From contig CAAHEJ010000003.1 of NCBI GenBank assembly GCA_900772495.1, forward strand, positions 1-13,105: a DNA stretch of 13,105 bases. The letters run 5' to 3'. Positions 6,499 through 13,105 of the stretch are shown piece by piece. Source of the DNA: an uncultured Campylobacter sp. Lineage in GTDB: Bacteria > Campylobacterota > Campylobacteria > Campylobacterales > Campylobacteraceae. The notes under the pieces were generated by a model. It was not told the origin of the DNA and made no database searches. It was given only the letters and a program-made list of their open reading frames with translations. The translations under genes were made by a program, and so were the position numbers. Position 1 is the first letter of the stretch, and each line of letters starts with the position of its first letter.

Positions 6499-9441
6499 AT
6501 GCAAGCTCGTTTGTTTGAATTTTTACGCACGCACGCCCCACAAATCGTGCTTTGCGAAAATGACGCCCAAGCAGACGAGCTAGCACAAATCACGCTTTAT
6601 AAAGGGCTTAAAACCTTTGTTTTGCCAGATTTTCGCGCGAGCTTTGGCGATGATTTGCGCGCCTTTTCAAAAGAGCTTTTTGAAATTTGTCGCGTTTTAA
6701 ACGCCTACCACAAGGAAAGTGAAAAGAAAATTCTCATCTCTCCCGTGCGAACCTTGCTTAACAAACTGCCAAGCAAGGCAAATTTAAGCAACCTAACGCT
6801 TAAAAAGGGCGAAAAACTTGACATAAACGCGCTCAAAGATGAATTTGTCCGCTTTGGCTATGAATTTGTCGATATAGTCCAAGATAAAGGCGAAGTGAGC
6901 TTTCGTGGCGAAGTTATCGACATTTTTAGCGTTGCTAGCGATGAGCCTGTGCGAATTTTGCTTTTTGATGATGAGATTGAAAGCATAAGGTGCTTTAATT
7001 TACAAAGCCAAAAATCAATCCCAAACGAGCTTGAAACAGCCCAAATTTGCCCCTTTTTGTCCGCCTTTTCAAATGATGAGTTTGAAAGGCTCAATGAAAA
7101 AATCGCCGAATTTGACGAAAATGTCTTAATCAAAGACATAAATTCGCTCGGTTTTTGGTGCGTGGAGAGTTTTTTTGATTATTTAAGCCTTGATTTTGTC
7201 GCGGTTTGCGCCTTTGATGAAAAGGAATTTGAGCAAGATATAGGCTTTATCAACGACAAACTTATCCCAGAAGCTAGGATTTACAAGCCCTTGCAAAGCG
7301 TTTATACAAATGAGTTTTTCAGCTTTCACAAGGACAAAAGCGTTATTATTTTAGCCGCAAATGAAGCGCTGCTTAAAATGCAAGGCATAGAGCTTTTGCC
7401 AAATATGCGCTTTGTAAAAAGCCCTTTGCGCGTAAATCTCATAGCCCCAAATGAACTCATCGTGTCCTTAAACAAAAAAAGCAAGGCAAAACGCCTCCGC
7501 AAGCCAACACTCATCATCGATGAGCTGCAAATAGGCGATTTCATCACTCATCAAGATTACGGCATAGGCAAATTCAGCGGGCTTGAAATGATAAAAATAA
7601 GCGGTGCTTCAAGGGAATTCGTCTCTCTTTTGTATCAAAACGGCGATAAATTGCTTTTGCCCGTTGAAAATCTGCACCTCATCGACAAATACATAGGCGC
7701 AAGCGGAGCGATACCACAGCTTGACAAGCTCGGCAAAAGCACCTTTTTAAAGCTCAAAGAAAAGCTCAAAGAACGCCTTTTTGCCATAGCTTCTGCCATT
7801 ACCCAGCTTGCTGCAAAACGCGCTCTCATTAAAGCGCCTAAATTTGTGCCTGATTTCGCTAAACAATGCGAATTTGCCGCAAGTTCTGGCTTTGACTACA
7901 CGCAAGACCAAGAAAAAGCCTGCGAAGAAGTTTTGCAGGACTTGCAAAAAGGCGTGCCTATGGATAGGCTTTTAAGCGCTGATGTGGGCTTTGGCAAGAC
8001 AGAAGTGGCGATGAATGCCATTTTTCCTGTGGTGCAAAGTGGCTTTGGCGTGTTTTTTTTCGTCCCAACCACGCTTTTGTCGCACCAGCATTTTAAGACT
8101 TTAAGCAAACGCTTTGCGCCCTTTGGCATAAGGGTAAAAAAACTTGATAGATTTACAAGCAGTAAAGAAAAAAGCGAAATTCTAGCACTCATCGACAAAA
8201 AAGAAGCCTTTGTTTTAATCGGCACGCACGCGCTTTTGAATTTAAAAAGCGAAAATTTAGGGCTTATCATCATCGATGAGGAGCATAAATTTGGAGTAAA
8301 ACAAAAAGAAAAGCTCAAAGAATTCAGCCAAAACTCTCATATCTTATCAATGAGCGCGACACCTATCCCGCGAAGTTTAAACCAAGCTTTAAGCACGATA
8401 AAAAGCTACTGCGTAATGCAAACGCCCCCGCAAAACCGCCTTGCCGTGCGAACCTTTGTCAAGCAAAATGATGACAAATTGCTAAAAGAAGTGATTTTAC
8501 GCGAGATTCGCCGTGGCGGGCAGGTTTTTTACATACACAACCACATAGCAAGCATAGAGCAGACAAAAGCCCATTTACAAGGACTTTTGCCGCAGTTGCG
8601 CATACTTGTTTTGCACTCTAAAATCGATGCAAAAACCACAGAAGAACAAATGCTTAAATTTGAAAACAAAGACTATGACTTAATGCTTTGCACGAGCATA
8701 GTAGAAAGCGGCATTGACTTGCCAAATGCAAATTCTATCATCGTTGAAAACAGCGAACGCTTTGGAATGGCTGATTTGCACCAACTTCGCGGACGCGTTG
8801 GCAGAAGCGACAGGCAGGGGTATTGCTACTTTTTAGTGAGCGAAAATTTAAGCGTGGAGGCAAGAAAGCGGCTTGTTTCGCTAGAAAGCAACTCATTTTT
8901 GGGAGCCGGGAGCATTTTAGCCTACCACGACCTTGAAATAAGGGGCGGCGGCAACCTACTAGGCAGCGAGCAAAGCGGACATATCGAGCAAATCGGTTAC
9001 AGCCTTTATCTTAAAATGCTTGAAGAGCAAATTGCGATTTTAAGCAAAAAAGAGCTTTTCAGCGAGCAAAAAATCGACTTAAAACTCAACATAAACGCCT
9101 TTTTAAACAGCGACTTAATCCCCGCTGAACGCTTGCGTTTGGAGCTTTATAGGCGTTTGAGTAAGTGCGAGAGTGTGAGTGAAATTTATGAAATCGGGGG
9201 CGAGATTGAGGACAGATTTGGCGAGCTTGACCGCTACACCAAGCAGTTTTTGGATTTAATCACCATCAAAGTGCTTGCTAGCAAGCATTACAAGGCTATT
9301 AGCAACTATGAAATAAATATCGCCCTAACCGACAAAGCAGGCGAAAAAACCCTACTTAAAGCACCAAGTAAGGACGATGATGACATTTTAGAAACGCTTT
9401 TAATCTTTTTGCGAAAAGAAAAAGCAAGCGAAAGGGCGTAA
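6499..9441 (+). CDS. mfd: Transcription-repair coupling factor Mfd
   Basis: ATP-driven DNA translocase that removes RNA polymerase stalled at lesions and recruits UvrA for nucleotide-excision repair. At 980 aa it is shorter than E. coli Mfd (1148), mostly in the N-terminal UvrB-like region, and is in line with the size I recall for epsilonproteobacterial proteins. Domains in order: UvrB-like N-terminal region (about 1-320); CarD-like RNA-polymerase-interacting domain (about 335-400, with GDFITHQDYGIGKF); superfamily 2 motor with Walker A DVGFGKT (495-501, K500), DEEH box (593-596) and SATPIPRSLN; second motor domain with the translocation motif around ESGIDLPNANSIIVENS (from 736) and HQLRGRVGRS; then the C-terminal regulatory domain. 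It starts 3 bases after the bactofilin stop; an ATG at 6492 is out of frame and hits a stop at once. It is the last gene of the block. Confidence 0.98.
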   Translation: MQARLFEFLRTHAPQIVLCENDAQADELAQITLYKGLKTFVLPDFRASFGDDLRAFSKELFEICRVLNAYHKESEKKILISPVRTLLNKLPSKANLSNLTLKKGEKLDINALKDEFVRFGYEFVDIVQDKGEVSFRGEVIDIFSVASDEPVRILLFDDEIESIRCFNLQSQKSIPNELETAQICPFLSAFSNDEFERLNEKIAEFDENVLIKDINSLGFWCVESFFDYLSLDFVAVCAFDEKEFEQDIGFINDKLIPEARIYKPLQSVYTNEFFSFHKDKSVIILAANEALLKMQGIELLPNMRFVKSPLRVNLIAPNELIVSLNKKSKAKRLRKPTLIIDELQIGDFITHQDYGIGKFSGLEMIKISGASREFVSLLYQNGDKLLLPVENLHLIDKYIGASGAIPQLDKLGKSTFLKLKEKLKERLFAIASAITQLAAKRALIKAPKFVPDFAKQCEFAASSGFDYTQDQEKACEEVLQDLQKGVPMDRLLSADVGFGKTEVAMNAIFPVVQSGFGVFFFVPTTLLSHQHFKTLSKRFAPFGIRVKKLDRFTSSKEKSEILALIDKKEAFVLIGTHALLNLKSENLGLIIIDEEHKFGVKQKEKLKEFSQNSHILSMSATPIPRSLNQALSTIKSYCVMQTPPQNRLAVRTFVKQNDDKLLKEVILREIRRGGQVFYIHNHIASIEQTKAHLQGLLPQLRILVLHSKIDAKTTEEQMLKFENKDYDLMLCTSIVESGIDLPNANSIIVENSERFGMADLHQLRGRVGRSDRQGYCYFLVSENLSVEARKRLVSLESNSFLGAGSILAYHDLEIRGGGNLLGSEQSGHIEQIGYSLYLKMLEEQIAILSKKELFSEQKIDLKLNINAFLNSDLIPAERLRLELYRRLSKCESVSEIYEIGGEIEDRFGELDRYTKQFLDLITIKVLASKHYKAISNYEINIALTDKAGEKTLLKAPSKDDDDILETLLIFLRKEKASERA

Positions 9442-9480
9442 AAATTTTGAATTTTTAGCCTAAAATTCACGCAAATTTGC

Positions 9481-9540
9481 CAAATTTTCCGCTCAAAATT
9501 TAAAAACTCCCAAATTCTCCGTTCAAAATTCAAGTAAATT
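9481..9540. repeat. Two degenerate tandem copies, 30-bp period
   Basis: CAAATTTTCCGCTCAAAATT at 9481-9500 recurs as CAAATTCTCCGTTCAAAATT at 9511-9530, 18 of 20 bases identical and spaced exactly 30 bases apart; the last 10 bases of each unit diverge. Read on the - strand this gives the repeated peptide NFERRIW / NFERKIW, an artefact of the repeat rather than a gene. Function unknown; it may be a relic of slippage in AT-rich spacer DNA. Confidence 0.6.
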
Positions 9541-9621
9541 CAAAATCCACGCAAAAATTTCCCACATTCAAAAACAAAATTCACAAATCCACGAAAATTT
9601 AAAAAAATCAATAAAAATATA

Positions 9622-9682
9622 GATTTTTCGCTACGCTCAAAATGACAAAGTTCTTGTCATTTTGAGCCTTTGGCGAAGTATC
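9622..9682. repeat. REP/BIME-like 61-bp imperfect palindrome
   Basis: The core is a perfect 14-bp stem: GCTCAAAATGACAA (9635-9648) with TTGTCATTTTGAGC (9654-9667) around a 5-base loop. An outer stem TTCGC (9627-9631) / GCGAA (9673-9677) is separated from it by a 3/5-base internal loop, and GAT (9622-9624) / ATC (9680-9682) can close the base. Each arm, read outward, gives GTCATTTTGAGC followed by a GCGAA block and ATC. From memory, this word pattern (GTCATTxTGAGC, then a GCGAA block and an ATC end) belongs to a widespread class of bacterial intergenic REP-type repeats, often tied to REP-associated Y1 transposases. There is no clean T-run after either side, so it is not a standard terminator, though it could stop or protect convergent transcripts. 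Confidence 0.7.
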
Positions 9683-9815
9683 CACTTGCAAAGTTTGCGC
9701 TGACAAGCAATAAATACGCTTCATTGCACTTGCTTGCAAGGATAATTTGATAAACAATTACGCTTACAAAGTGGCACTTTTTGCGACAAAAACGCGAAAT
9801 TTAAAAACGCTTGAT

Positions 9816-9837
9816 GATAAAAATTTAGCTTAAATTT
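9816..9837 (-). terminator. Weak AT-rich hairpin with T-run after trpF
   Basis: On the - strand, AAATTTA and TAAATTT (9837-9831 and 9827-9821) can form a 7-bp stem around a 3-base loop overlapping the trpF stop codon, followed by TTTTTATC. This has the order of an intrinsic terminator, but the stem contains only A-T pairs and would be unstable. It is a tentative call. Confidence 0.25.
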
Positions 9838-10453
9838 AGTTTTTAAGTTTTGCTAAAATTTCGCTTATCAAAGCCGTGTCTTTAATGCCCACAGCCTTTT
9901 CAATGCGTGAGTTTAAGTCCAAAATGCTAGGCTTTTGCCCTAGGGCGTTCGTGGCGTTAAGTGCGGCGGCGACATTGTCCGCTCCAAGTCCGCCAGCTAG
10001 GGCAAATTCTTTGTCATAATCTTTAAGCAAATCCCACTTAAAGGCTACGCCGTTGCCCCCTTTTAAAGCCCCTTTGGTGTCAAAAAGCACCAAATCAGCG
10101 TTGATTTGAGCGGGCATTTGCAAAATTTCGCCCACGCTTACTGCCTGCCACACGCTTAAATTTAGCTCTTTCAAACGCTCAAAAAGGCTTTTTGAAATGC
10201 TTTTTTGAATTTGCACGCCGTTTAAATTCGCATTTTGGGCTGAATTTATGATAAATTCATCGCTTTCATCAACGAAAACGCCGATGGCTTTTTTGGCATT
10301 TTTTTGGATAAGTTCGCTTAAATTTTTTGCTAAATTTATGCTTACTTGCCTTGGGCTGGGTGCAAAGATAAGTCCCATAAAATCGACATTTAAGCGCGCT
10401 ACTTGCGCCGCATTTTGCTCATCTTTTATCCCACAAATTTTAATCCTTGTCAT
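9836..10453 (-). CDS. trpF: Phosphoribosylanthranilate isomerase
   Basis: Catalyses the Amadori rearrangement of N-(5'-phosphoribosyl)anthranilate to CdRP, the third step of tryptophan synthesis after chorismate. The 205-aa product fits a single TIM barrel of normal length. Key residues are present: catalytic C7 in KICGIK, the GLIFAPSPR segment (27-35), IGVFVDES, catalytic D125 in VLFD, GGNGVAFKW (132-140) and the phosphate-binding LAGGLGADNV (152-161). Two usually conserved stretches deviate: the VQLHG strand reads GVQIQKS (79-85), lacking the histidine, and the SSGVE loop reads NSRIE (181-185). The catalytic pair is intact, so it is probably active. The start overlaps the trpGD stop by 14 bp. 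No trpB or trpA follows. Confidence 0.95.
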   Translation of the reverse strand: MTRIKICGIKDEQNAAQVARLNVDFMGLIFAPSPRQVSINLAKNLSELIQKNAKKAIGVFVDESDEFIINSAQNANLNGVQIQKSISKSLFERLKELNLSVWQAVSVGEILQMPAQINADLVLFDTKGALKGGNGVAFKWDLLKDYDKEFALAGGLGADNVAAALNATNALGQKPSILDLNSRIEKAVGIKDTALISEILAKLKN

Positions 10454-12059
10454 AGCCTTGCACCTTGCTTTGATAAGCGTTGAAAAAGTCTATCACCTTG
10501 CCTGAATGTATGGCTTCAAGCACTATGTCCTTTGCCGCAGCTGGCGTAGGAACGCGGTTTGCGGTGTAAAGGGCAAACATAGCATTCAGCACCACTATGT
10601 CAAATTTCGCGCCCTTTTGCTTGCCGCTTAGCGTGTCAAGCAGTATTTTAGCGTTTTGCTTCGCATCGCCGCCCACGATTTCGCTGTGAAAGGCGCGTTT
10701 AAAGCCAAATTGTTCTGGGCTTATGGTGTAGTTAAAGATTTGCCCGTCTTTTAGCTCGTAAATGCTCGTCTCATCGCAAATGCTTATCTCGTCCATTCCG
10801 TCATTGCCCCGCACCACAAGAGCGTGCTTGCGCCCTAAATTTCGCAACACTTCTATCAAAAGCCTATGCACAGGCGCGTGGTAGTTACCCATAAGCTGAT
10901 ATTTTAGGCTTAAATTTGGGTGCAAAAGGGGTCCAAGCACATTAAAAACCGTGCGAACGCCAAGTTTAGCACGCACTTCTTTCACTTCACCCACAAGAGA
11001 GTGGAAAAATGGGGCGTGGAAAAAGGTAAGCCCTTGCTCATCAAGCACTTTTACTTGCTTTGCTATGCTGTCAAAGGCTGGAATTTTAAGCGCACCAAGC
11101 ACATCAGAGCTGCCACTTGCGCTTGAAATGGCGCGGTTGCCGTGTTTAGCTACCTTTACGCCAAGTGCGCCTAGTATAAATGCCGTAGTTGTAGAGACAT
11201 TGATACTTTTAAAGCCGTCTCCGCCCGTGCCGACAATGTCTATCATCTCGCTTTCATCGTTAAAAGTCTGTGAATACTTCAAAATGTTACTCACAAGGGC
11301 GGACAAAGAGCGTTCATCAAGGGATTTTTCAGTGATTAAAACAAGCAAAGCCCCAAGCTGCACCGCTTCATACTCACGACTAACGATGATTTGGCAAATT
11401 TGGGCAAAGTCATCGGTGTTTAAGCCTTGATTGTCTTGCAATTTTGTGATAAAGCTTGTAAGCTTGGGCTTTTCACTCACTTTTTGGCTCGTTTGTCCCT
11501 TAAATTTAAGGAAATTCTCAAAAATTTTAAGTCCATACTCGCTAAAATAGCTTTCAGGGTGAAACTGCACCCCAAAATAAGGCAAATCCTTGTGTCTCAT
11601 CGCCATTAAAATCTTGTCCTTTGTGTAAGCTAGGGCTTCAAGCTCGCGTGGCAAATCCACAACTTCAAGCGAATGGTAACGCATAACGCTAAAATCCTTT
11701 GGAAACTCCCTAAAAAGCTCACTTTGCGCTATGAGCGAAATTTGTGAGCTTGTCGCGTGTGCCACTTCTTTAAGCCTTTGAATTTTCGTCCCAAAACACA
11801 AGCCCAAAGCCTGATGCCCTAAACAAATGCCAAGCACAGGCACATTTAACCTAGCCTTAAAAATTTCAAGGCAAATGCCGCTATCTTTTGGGTGCTTTGG
11901 ACCGGGGCTTAAAATGATAGCGTTTGGGCTTAGCCTTTTTATCTCATCAAGGGTGATTTTGTCGTTTCTATACACGGCGATTTCATCGTTTGTGAGCTGA
12001 TTAAGCATTGTTTTTATGTTGAAAACAAAGCTGTCGTAATTATCTATCAGCAAAATCAT
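10440..12059 (-). CDS. trpD: TrpG-TrpD fusion: anthranilate synthase glutaminase and phosphoribosyltransferase
   Basis: A 539-aa fusion of two tryptophan-pathway enzymes. Residues 1-187 are the class I glutamine amidotransferase TrpG: DNYDSF at the start, ILSPGP for the oxyanion region, nucleophile C79 in GICLGHQ, and H167/E169 in FHPES complete the triad; it supplies ammonia to TrpE. After a linker (about 188-205) the rest is TrpD, which transfers phosphoribose from PRPP to anthranilate: GTGGD (277-281) binds the diphosphate, VAKHGNR (303-309) and SSASGSSD (312-319) follow, then RTVFNVLGPL and the metal-binding DE of GMDEIS. This fusion is known from C. jejuni and from enteric bacteria. The start overlaps the trpE stop by 4 bp (ATGA) and the end overlaps trpF by 14 bp, so the three genes are clearly one operon. 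Confidence 0.97.
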   Translation of the reverse strand: MILLIDNYDSFVFNIKTMLNQLTNDEIAVYRNDKITLDEIKRLSPNAIILSPGPKHPKDSGICLEIFKARLNVPVLGICLGHQALGLCFGTKIQRLKEVAHATSSQISLIAQSELFREFPKDFSVMRYHSLEVVDLPRELEALAYTKDKILMAMRHKDLPYFGVQFHPESYFSEYGLKIFENFLKFKGQTSQKVSEKPKLTSFITKLQDNQGLNTDDFAQICQIIVSREYEAVQLGALLVLITEKSLDERSLSALVSNILKYSQTFNDESEMIDIVGTGGDGFKSINVSTTTAFILGALGVKVAKHGNRAISSASGSSDVLGALKIPAFDSIAKQVKVLDEQGLTFFHAPFFHSLVGEVKEVRAKLGVRTVFNVLGPLLHPNLSLKYQLMGNYHAPVHRLLIEVLRNLGRKHALVVRGNDGMDEISICDETSIYELKDGQIFNYTISPEQFGFKRAFHSEIVGGDAKQNAKILLDTLSGKQKGAKFDIVVLNAMFALYTANRVPTPAAAKDIVLEAIHSGKVIDFFNAYQSKVQGYDKD

Positions 12060-13105
12060 CTTTTATCCTTTAAGCTCTCAAAGGCACTCAGCAAGGACTG
12101 CCTTTTAGCGCAAATTTCTTTGTATTCTTTTTCATCTTGTGAGTGCGCGACTATGCCCGCTCCGCTTGCGATGAATGCCTTGCCATTTACAAAAATGAGT
12201 GAGCGAATGAGTATGGCTAAAAGCACTTCTTCGTTAAATCTCAAAAAGCCGATAGCCCCGCCATAAATGCCGCGATTGAGCCTTTCAAGCTCGTTTATGA
12301 TTTCTAATGCGCGAATTTTAGGCGCACCACTTAAAGTGCCTGCGGGGAAAACCGCCATTATAGCGTCAAATATGCTCGCATCATCACGCAAATTTGCCCT
12401 TACTTCGCTTACTATGTGCATCACAAATTGATAACTCACTATGGAGAAAGGGTTTTCTACCTTTGTGTTTGTGCCAAACTTGGAAACATCGTTGCGCGCT
12501 AAATCCACAAGCATTCTATGCTCGCAAAGTTCTTTTTCATCGCTTAAAAGCTCTTTTTTGAGTGCTTCTTTATCGCTATCCTTGCTTAAATTCCTCGTGC
12601 CTGCTATGGGTGCTACGAAGAGTTCTTTGTTTTTTATGCTTAAAACAAGCTCAGGTGATGAGCCTACCACTACTCCGTATTTGCAAGGAAAGTGAAACAT
12701 ATAAGGGCTAGGGTTTTGCGCGCTTAACTCTTCGTAAAAGTCAAAGCTATCAACATTTGTCTCAACGCAAAGTTGGCGAGACAGCACCACTTGGAAAATG
12801 TCTCCACTTAAAAGATACTCTTTTGCCCTTTGCACCATAGCCAAAAAGCCTTGCTTTTCTTTTTTTAAATCGCTGATGATGGCAAAGTCATTTTGGGTTT
12901 TGCGCGAATTTTGGGCTGAATTTTCGTCTAAAAATTCAAAGTATTTGTCCTCACCAAAGCAATGATACATTTTTGAGTGCTTTTCATACACAAGATACGC
13001 CCTTGCATCGGCAAACAAAAAAAGCGGAAATTCATAGCTTTTTTGCTCGCAAACGCCGACATTTTCATAAAGTGAGATAAAATCCGCTGCAAAGATACCA
13101 AAATA
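12056..13105 (-). CDS. trpE: Anthranilate synthase component I, 5' end cut off by window edge
   Basis: Converts chorismate to anthranilate using ammonia delivered by the TrpG domain encoded next door. The frame is open to the last base of the window (the fragment begins YFGIFAADFISLYENV), so 349 residues of the C-terminal chorismate-binding part are visible and the N-terminus is missing. Motifs in order: LLSGDIFQVVLSRQ, NPSPYMFHF, GSSPEL, PIAGTR, EHRMLVDLARND, HIVSEVRANL, FPAGTLSGAPKIRALEII and YGGAIGF, all typical of the TrpE/PabB family. TrpE is chosen over PabB because it is fused in an operon with trpGD and trpF. The N-terminal tryptophan feedback site and any leader peptide or attenuator lie outside the window, so regulation cannot be judged. 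Confidence 0.95.
   Translation of the reverse strand, partial: YFGIFAADFISLYENVGVCEQKSYEFPLFLFADARAYLVYEKHSKMYHCFGEDKYFEFLDENSAQNSRKTQNDFAIISDLKKEKQGFLAMVQRAKEYLLSGDIFQVVLSRQLCVETNVDSFDFYEELSAQNPSPYMFHFPCKYGVVVGSSPELVLSIKNKELFVAPIAGTRNLSKDSDKEALKKELLSDEKELCEHRMLVDLARNDVSKFGTNTKVENPFSIVSYQFVMHIVSEVRANLRDDASIFDAIMAVFPAGTLSGAPKIRALEIINELERLNRGIYGGAIGFLRFNEEVLLAILIRSLIFVNGKAFIASGAGIVAHSQDEKEYKEICAKRQSLLSAFESLKDKR

Larger units (their letters stand above)
9442..9835. other. 394-bp gene-free spacer between convergent operons
   Basis: No convincing gene lies here. The left part (9442-9620) is very AT-rich and built from degenerate words such as AAAATTCACGCAAATTT (9462-9478) and AAAATCCACGCAAAAATTT (9542-9560). 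The middle holds a long palindrome (9622-9682). The right part holds a second stem-loop, CAAGCAA (9704-9710) pairing with TTGCTTG (9730-9736). A weak 7-bp AT stem just after mfd (GAATTTT 9449-9455 with AAAATTC 9462-9468) lacks a following T-run, so no clear mfd terminator is visible. Since mfd and trpF converge here, transcription of both operons probably ends within this spacer. Confidence 0.8.

Noticed and set aside
7896..8318. 140-aa frame on the - strand, and similar long antisense frames within leuS, mfd, the bactofilin and the trp genes
   Set aside because: They lie wholly or mainly opposite well-recognised genes, are rich in Ser/Leu/Phe/Lys as expected for shadow frames, and show no known motif.
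9306..9533. 75-aa frame on the - strand with repeated NFERRIW/NFERKIW
   Set aside because: Most of it is antisense to mfd, and the peptide repeat simply mirrors the 30-bp DNA repeat in the spacer.
9622..9682. The long palindrome as an ordinary intrinsic terminator for mfd or trpF
   Set aside because: Neither side has a T-run directly after the stem, and it lies about 180 bases from mfd and 150 from trpF; a REP-like element fits better, though it may still affect transcript ends.
9608..9724. 38-aa frame on the - strand (ATG at 9724, stop at 9608) containing the peptide VILSVAKNL
   Set aside because: It runs straight through the palindromic repeat and has no ribosome-binding site that I can see. 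The peptide is what this repeat class gives when translated, so it is an artefact.
13016..13018. TTG at 13018 as the start of trpE
   Set aside because: The frame stays open to the window edge with plausible TrpE sequence, so the gene is cut off rather than starting here.

Overview
The window looks like chromosomal DNA of a Campylobacter species. The proteins read as close relatives of Campylobacter jejuni gene products, and the order leuS-lptE-(unknown)-folC-M23 peptidase-bactofilin-mfd matches what I recall for C. jejuni and, with small differences, Helicobacter pylori. Base composition looks somewhat GC-richer than C. jejuni itself (by eye, not computed), so I do not name a species. No phage, IS, CRISPR, tRNA or rRNA is visible.

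Positions 1-9441 (+ strand) hold one tightly packed block of seven genes that overlap or nearly touch: leuS (5' end cut by the window edge), lptE, a 461-aa protein that reads as a degenerate GGDEF-domain protein, folC, an M23 murein peptidase (pgp3/csd1-like), a bactofilin (ccmA-like) and mfd. The overlaps (4, 14, 4, 23 and 55 bp, then a 3-bp gap) imply one transcript with translational coupling. The block joins tRNA charging, outer-membrane LPS assembly, folate synthesis, helical cell shape and transcription-coupled repair.

Positions 9442-9835 are the only long gene-free stretch. The two flanking operons converge on it. It holds AT-rich degenerate repeats with a 30-bp period, then a 61-bp palindrome that looks like a REP/BIME-type repeat, then a second smaller stem-loop.

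Positions 9836-13105 (- strand) hold the 3' part of a tryptophan operon in the order trpE (5' end cut by the window edge), a trpG-trpD fusion, and trpF, again with overlapping ends. Together they take chorismate to anthranilate, phosphoribosyl-anthranilate and CdRP. trpB and trpA, which I recall following trpF in C. jejuni, are not here: trpF runs straight into the convergent spacer.

Most of the window is ordinary core genome. The items most worth a second look are the conserved-looking GGDEF relative that has lost its catalytic residues and sits among envelope and shape genes, the REP-like palindrome at the convergent junction, and the missing trpBA.
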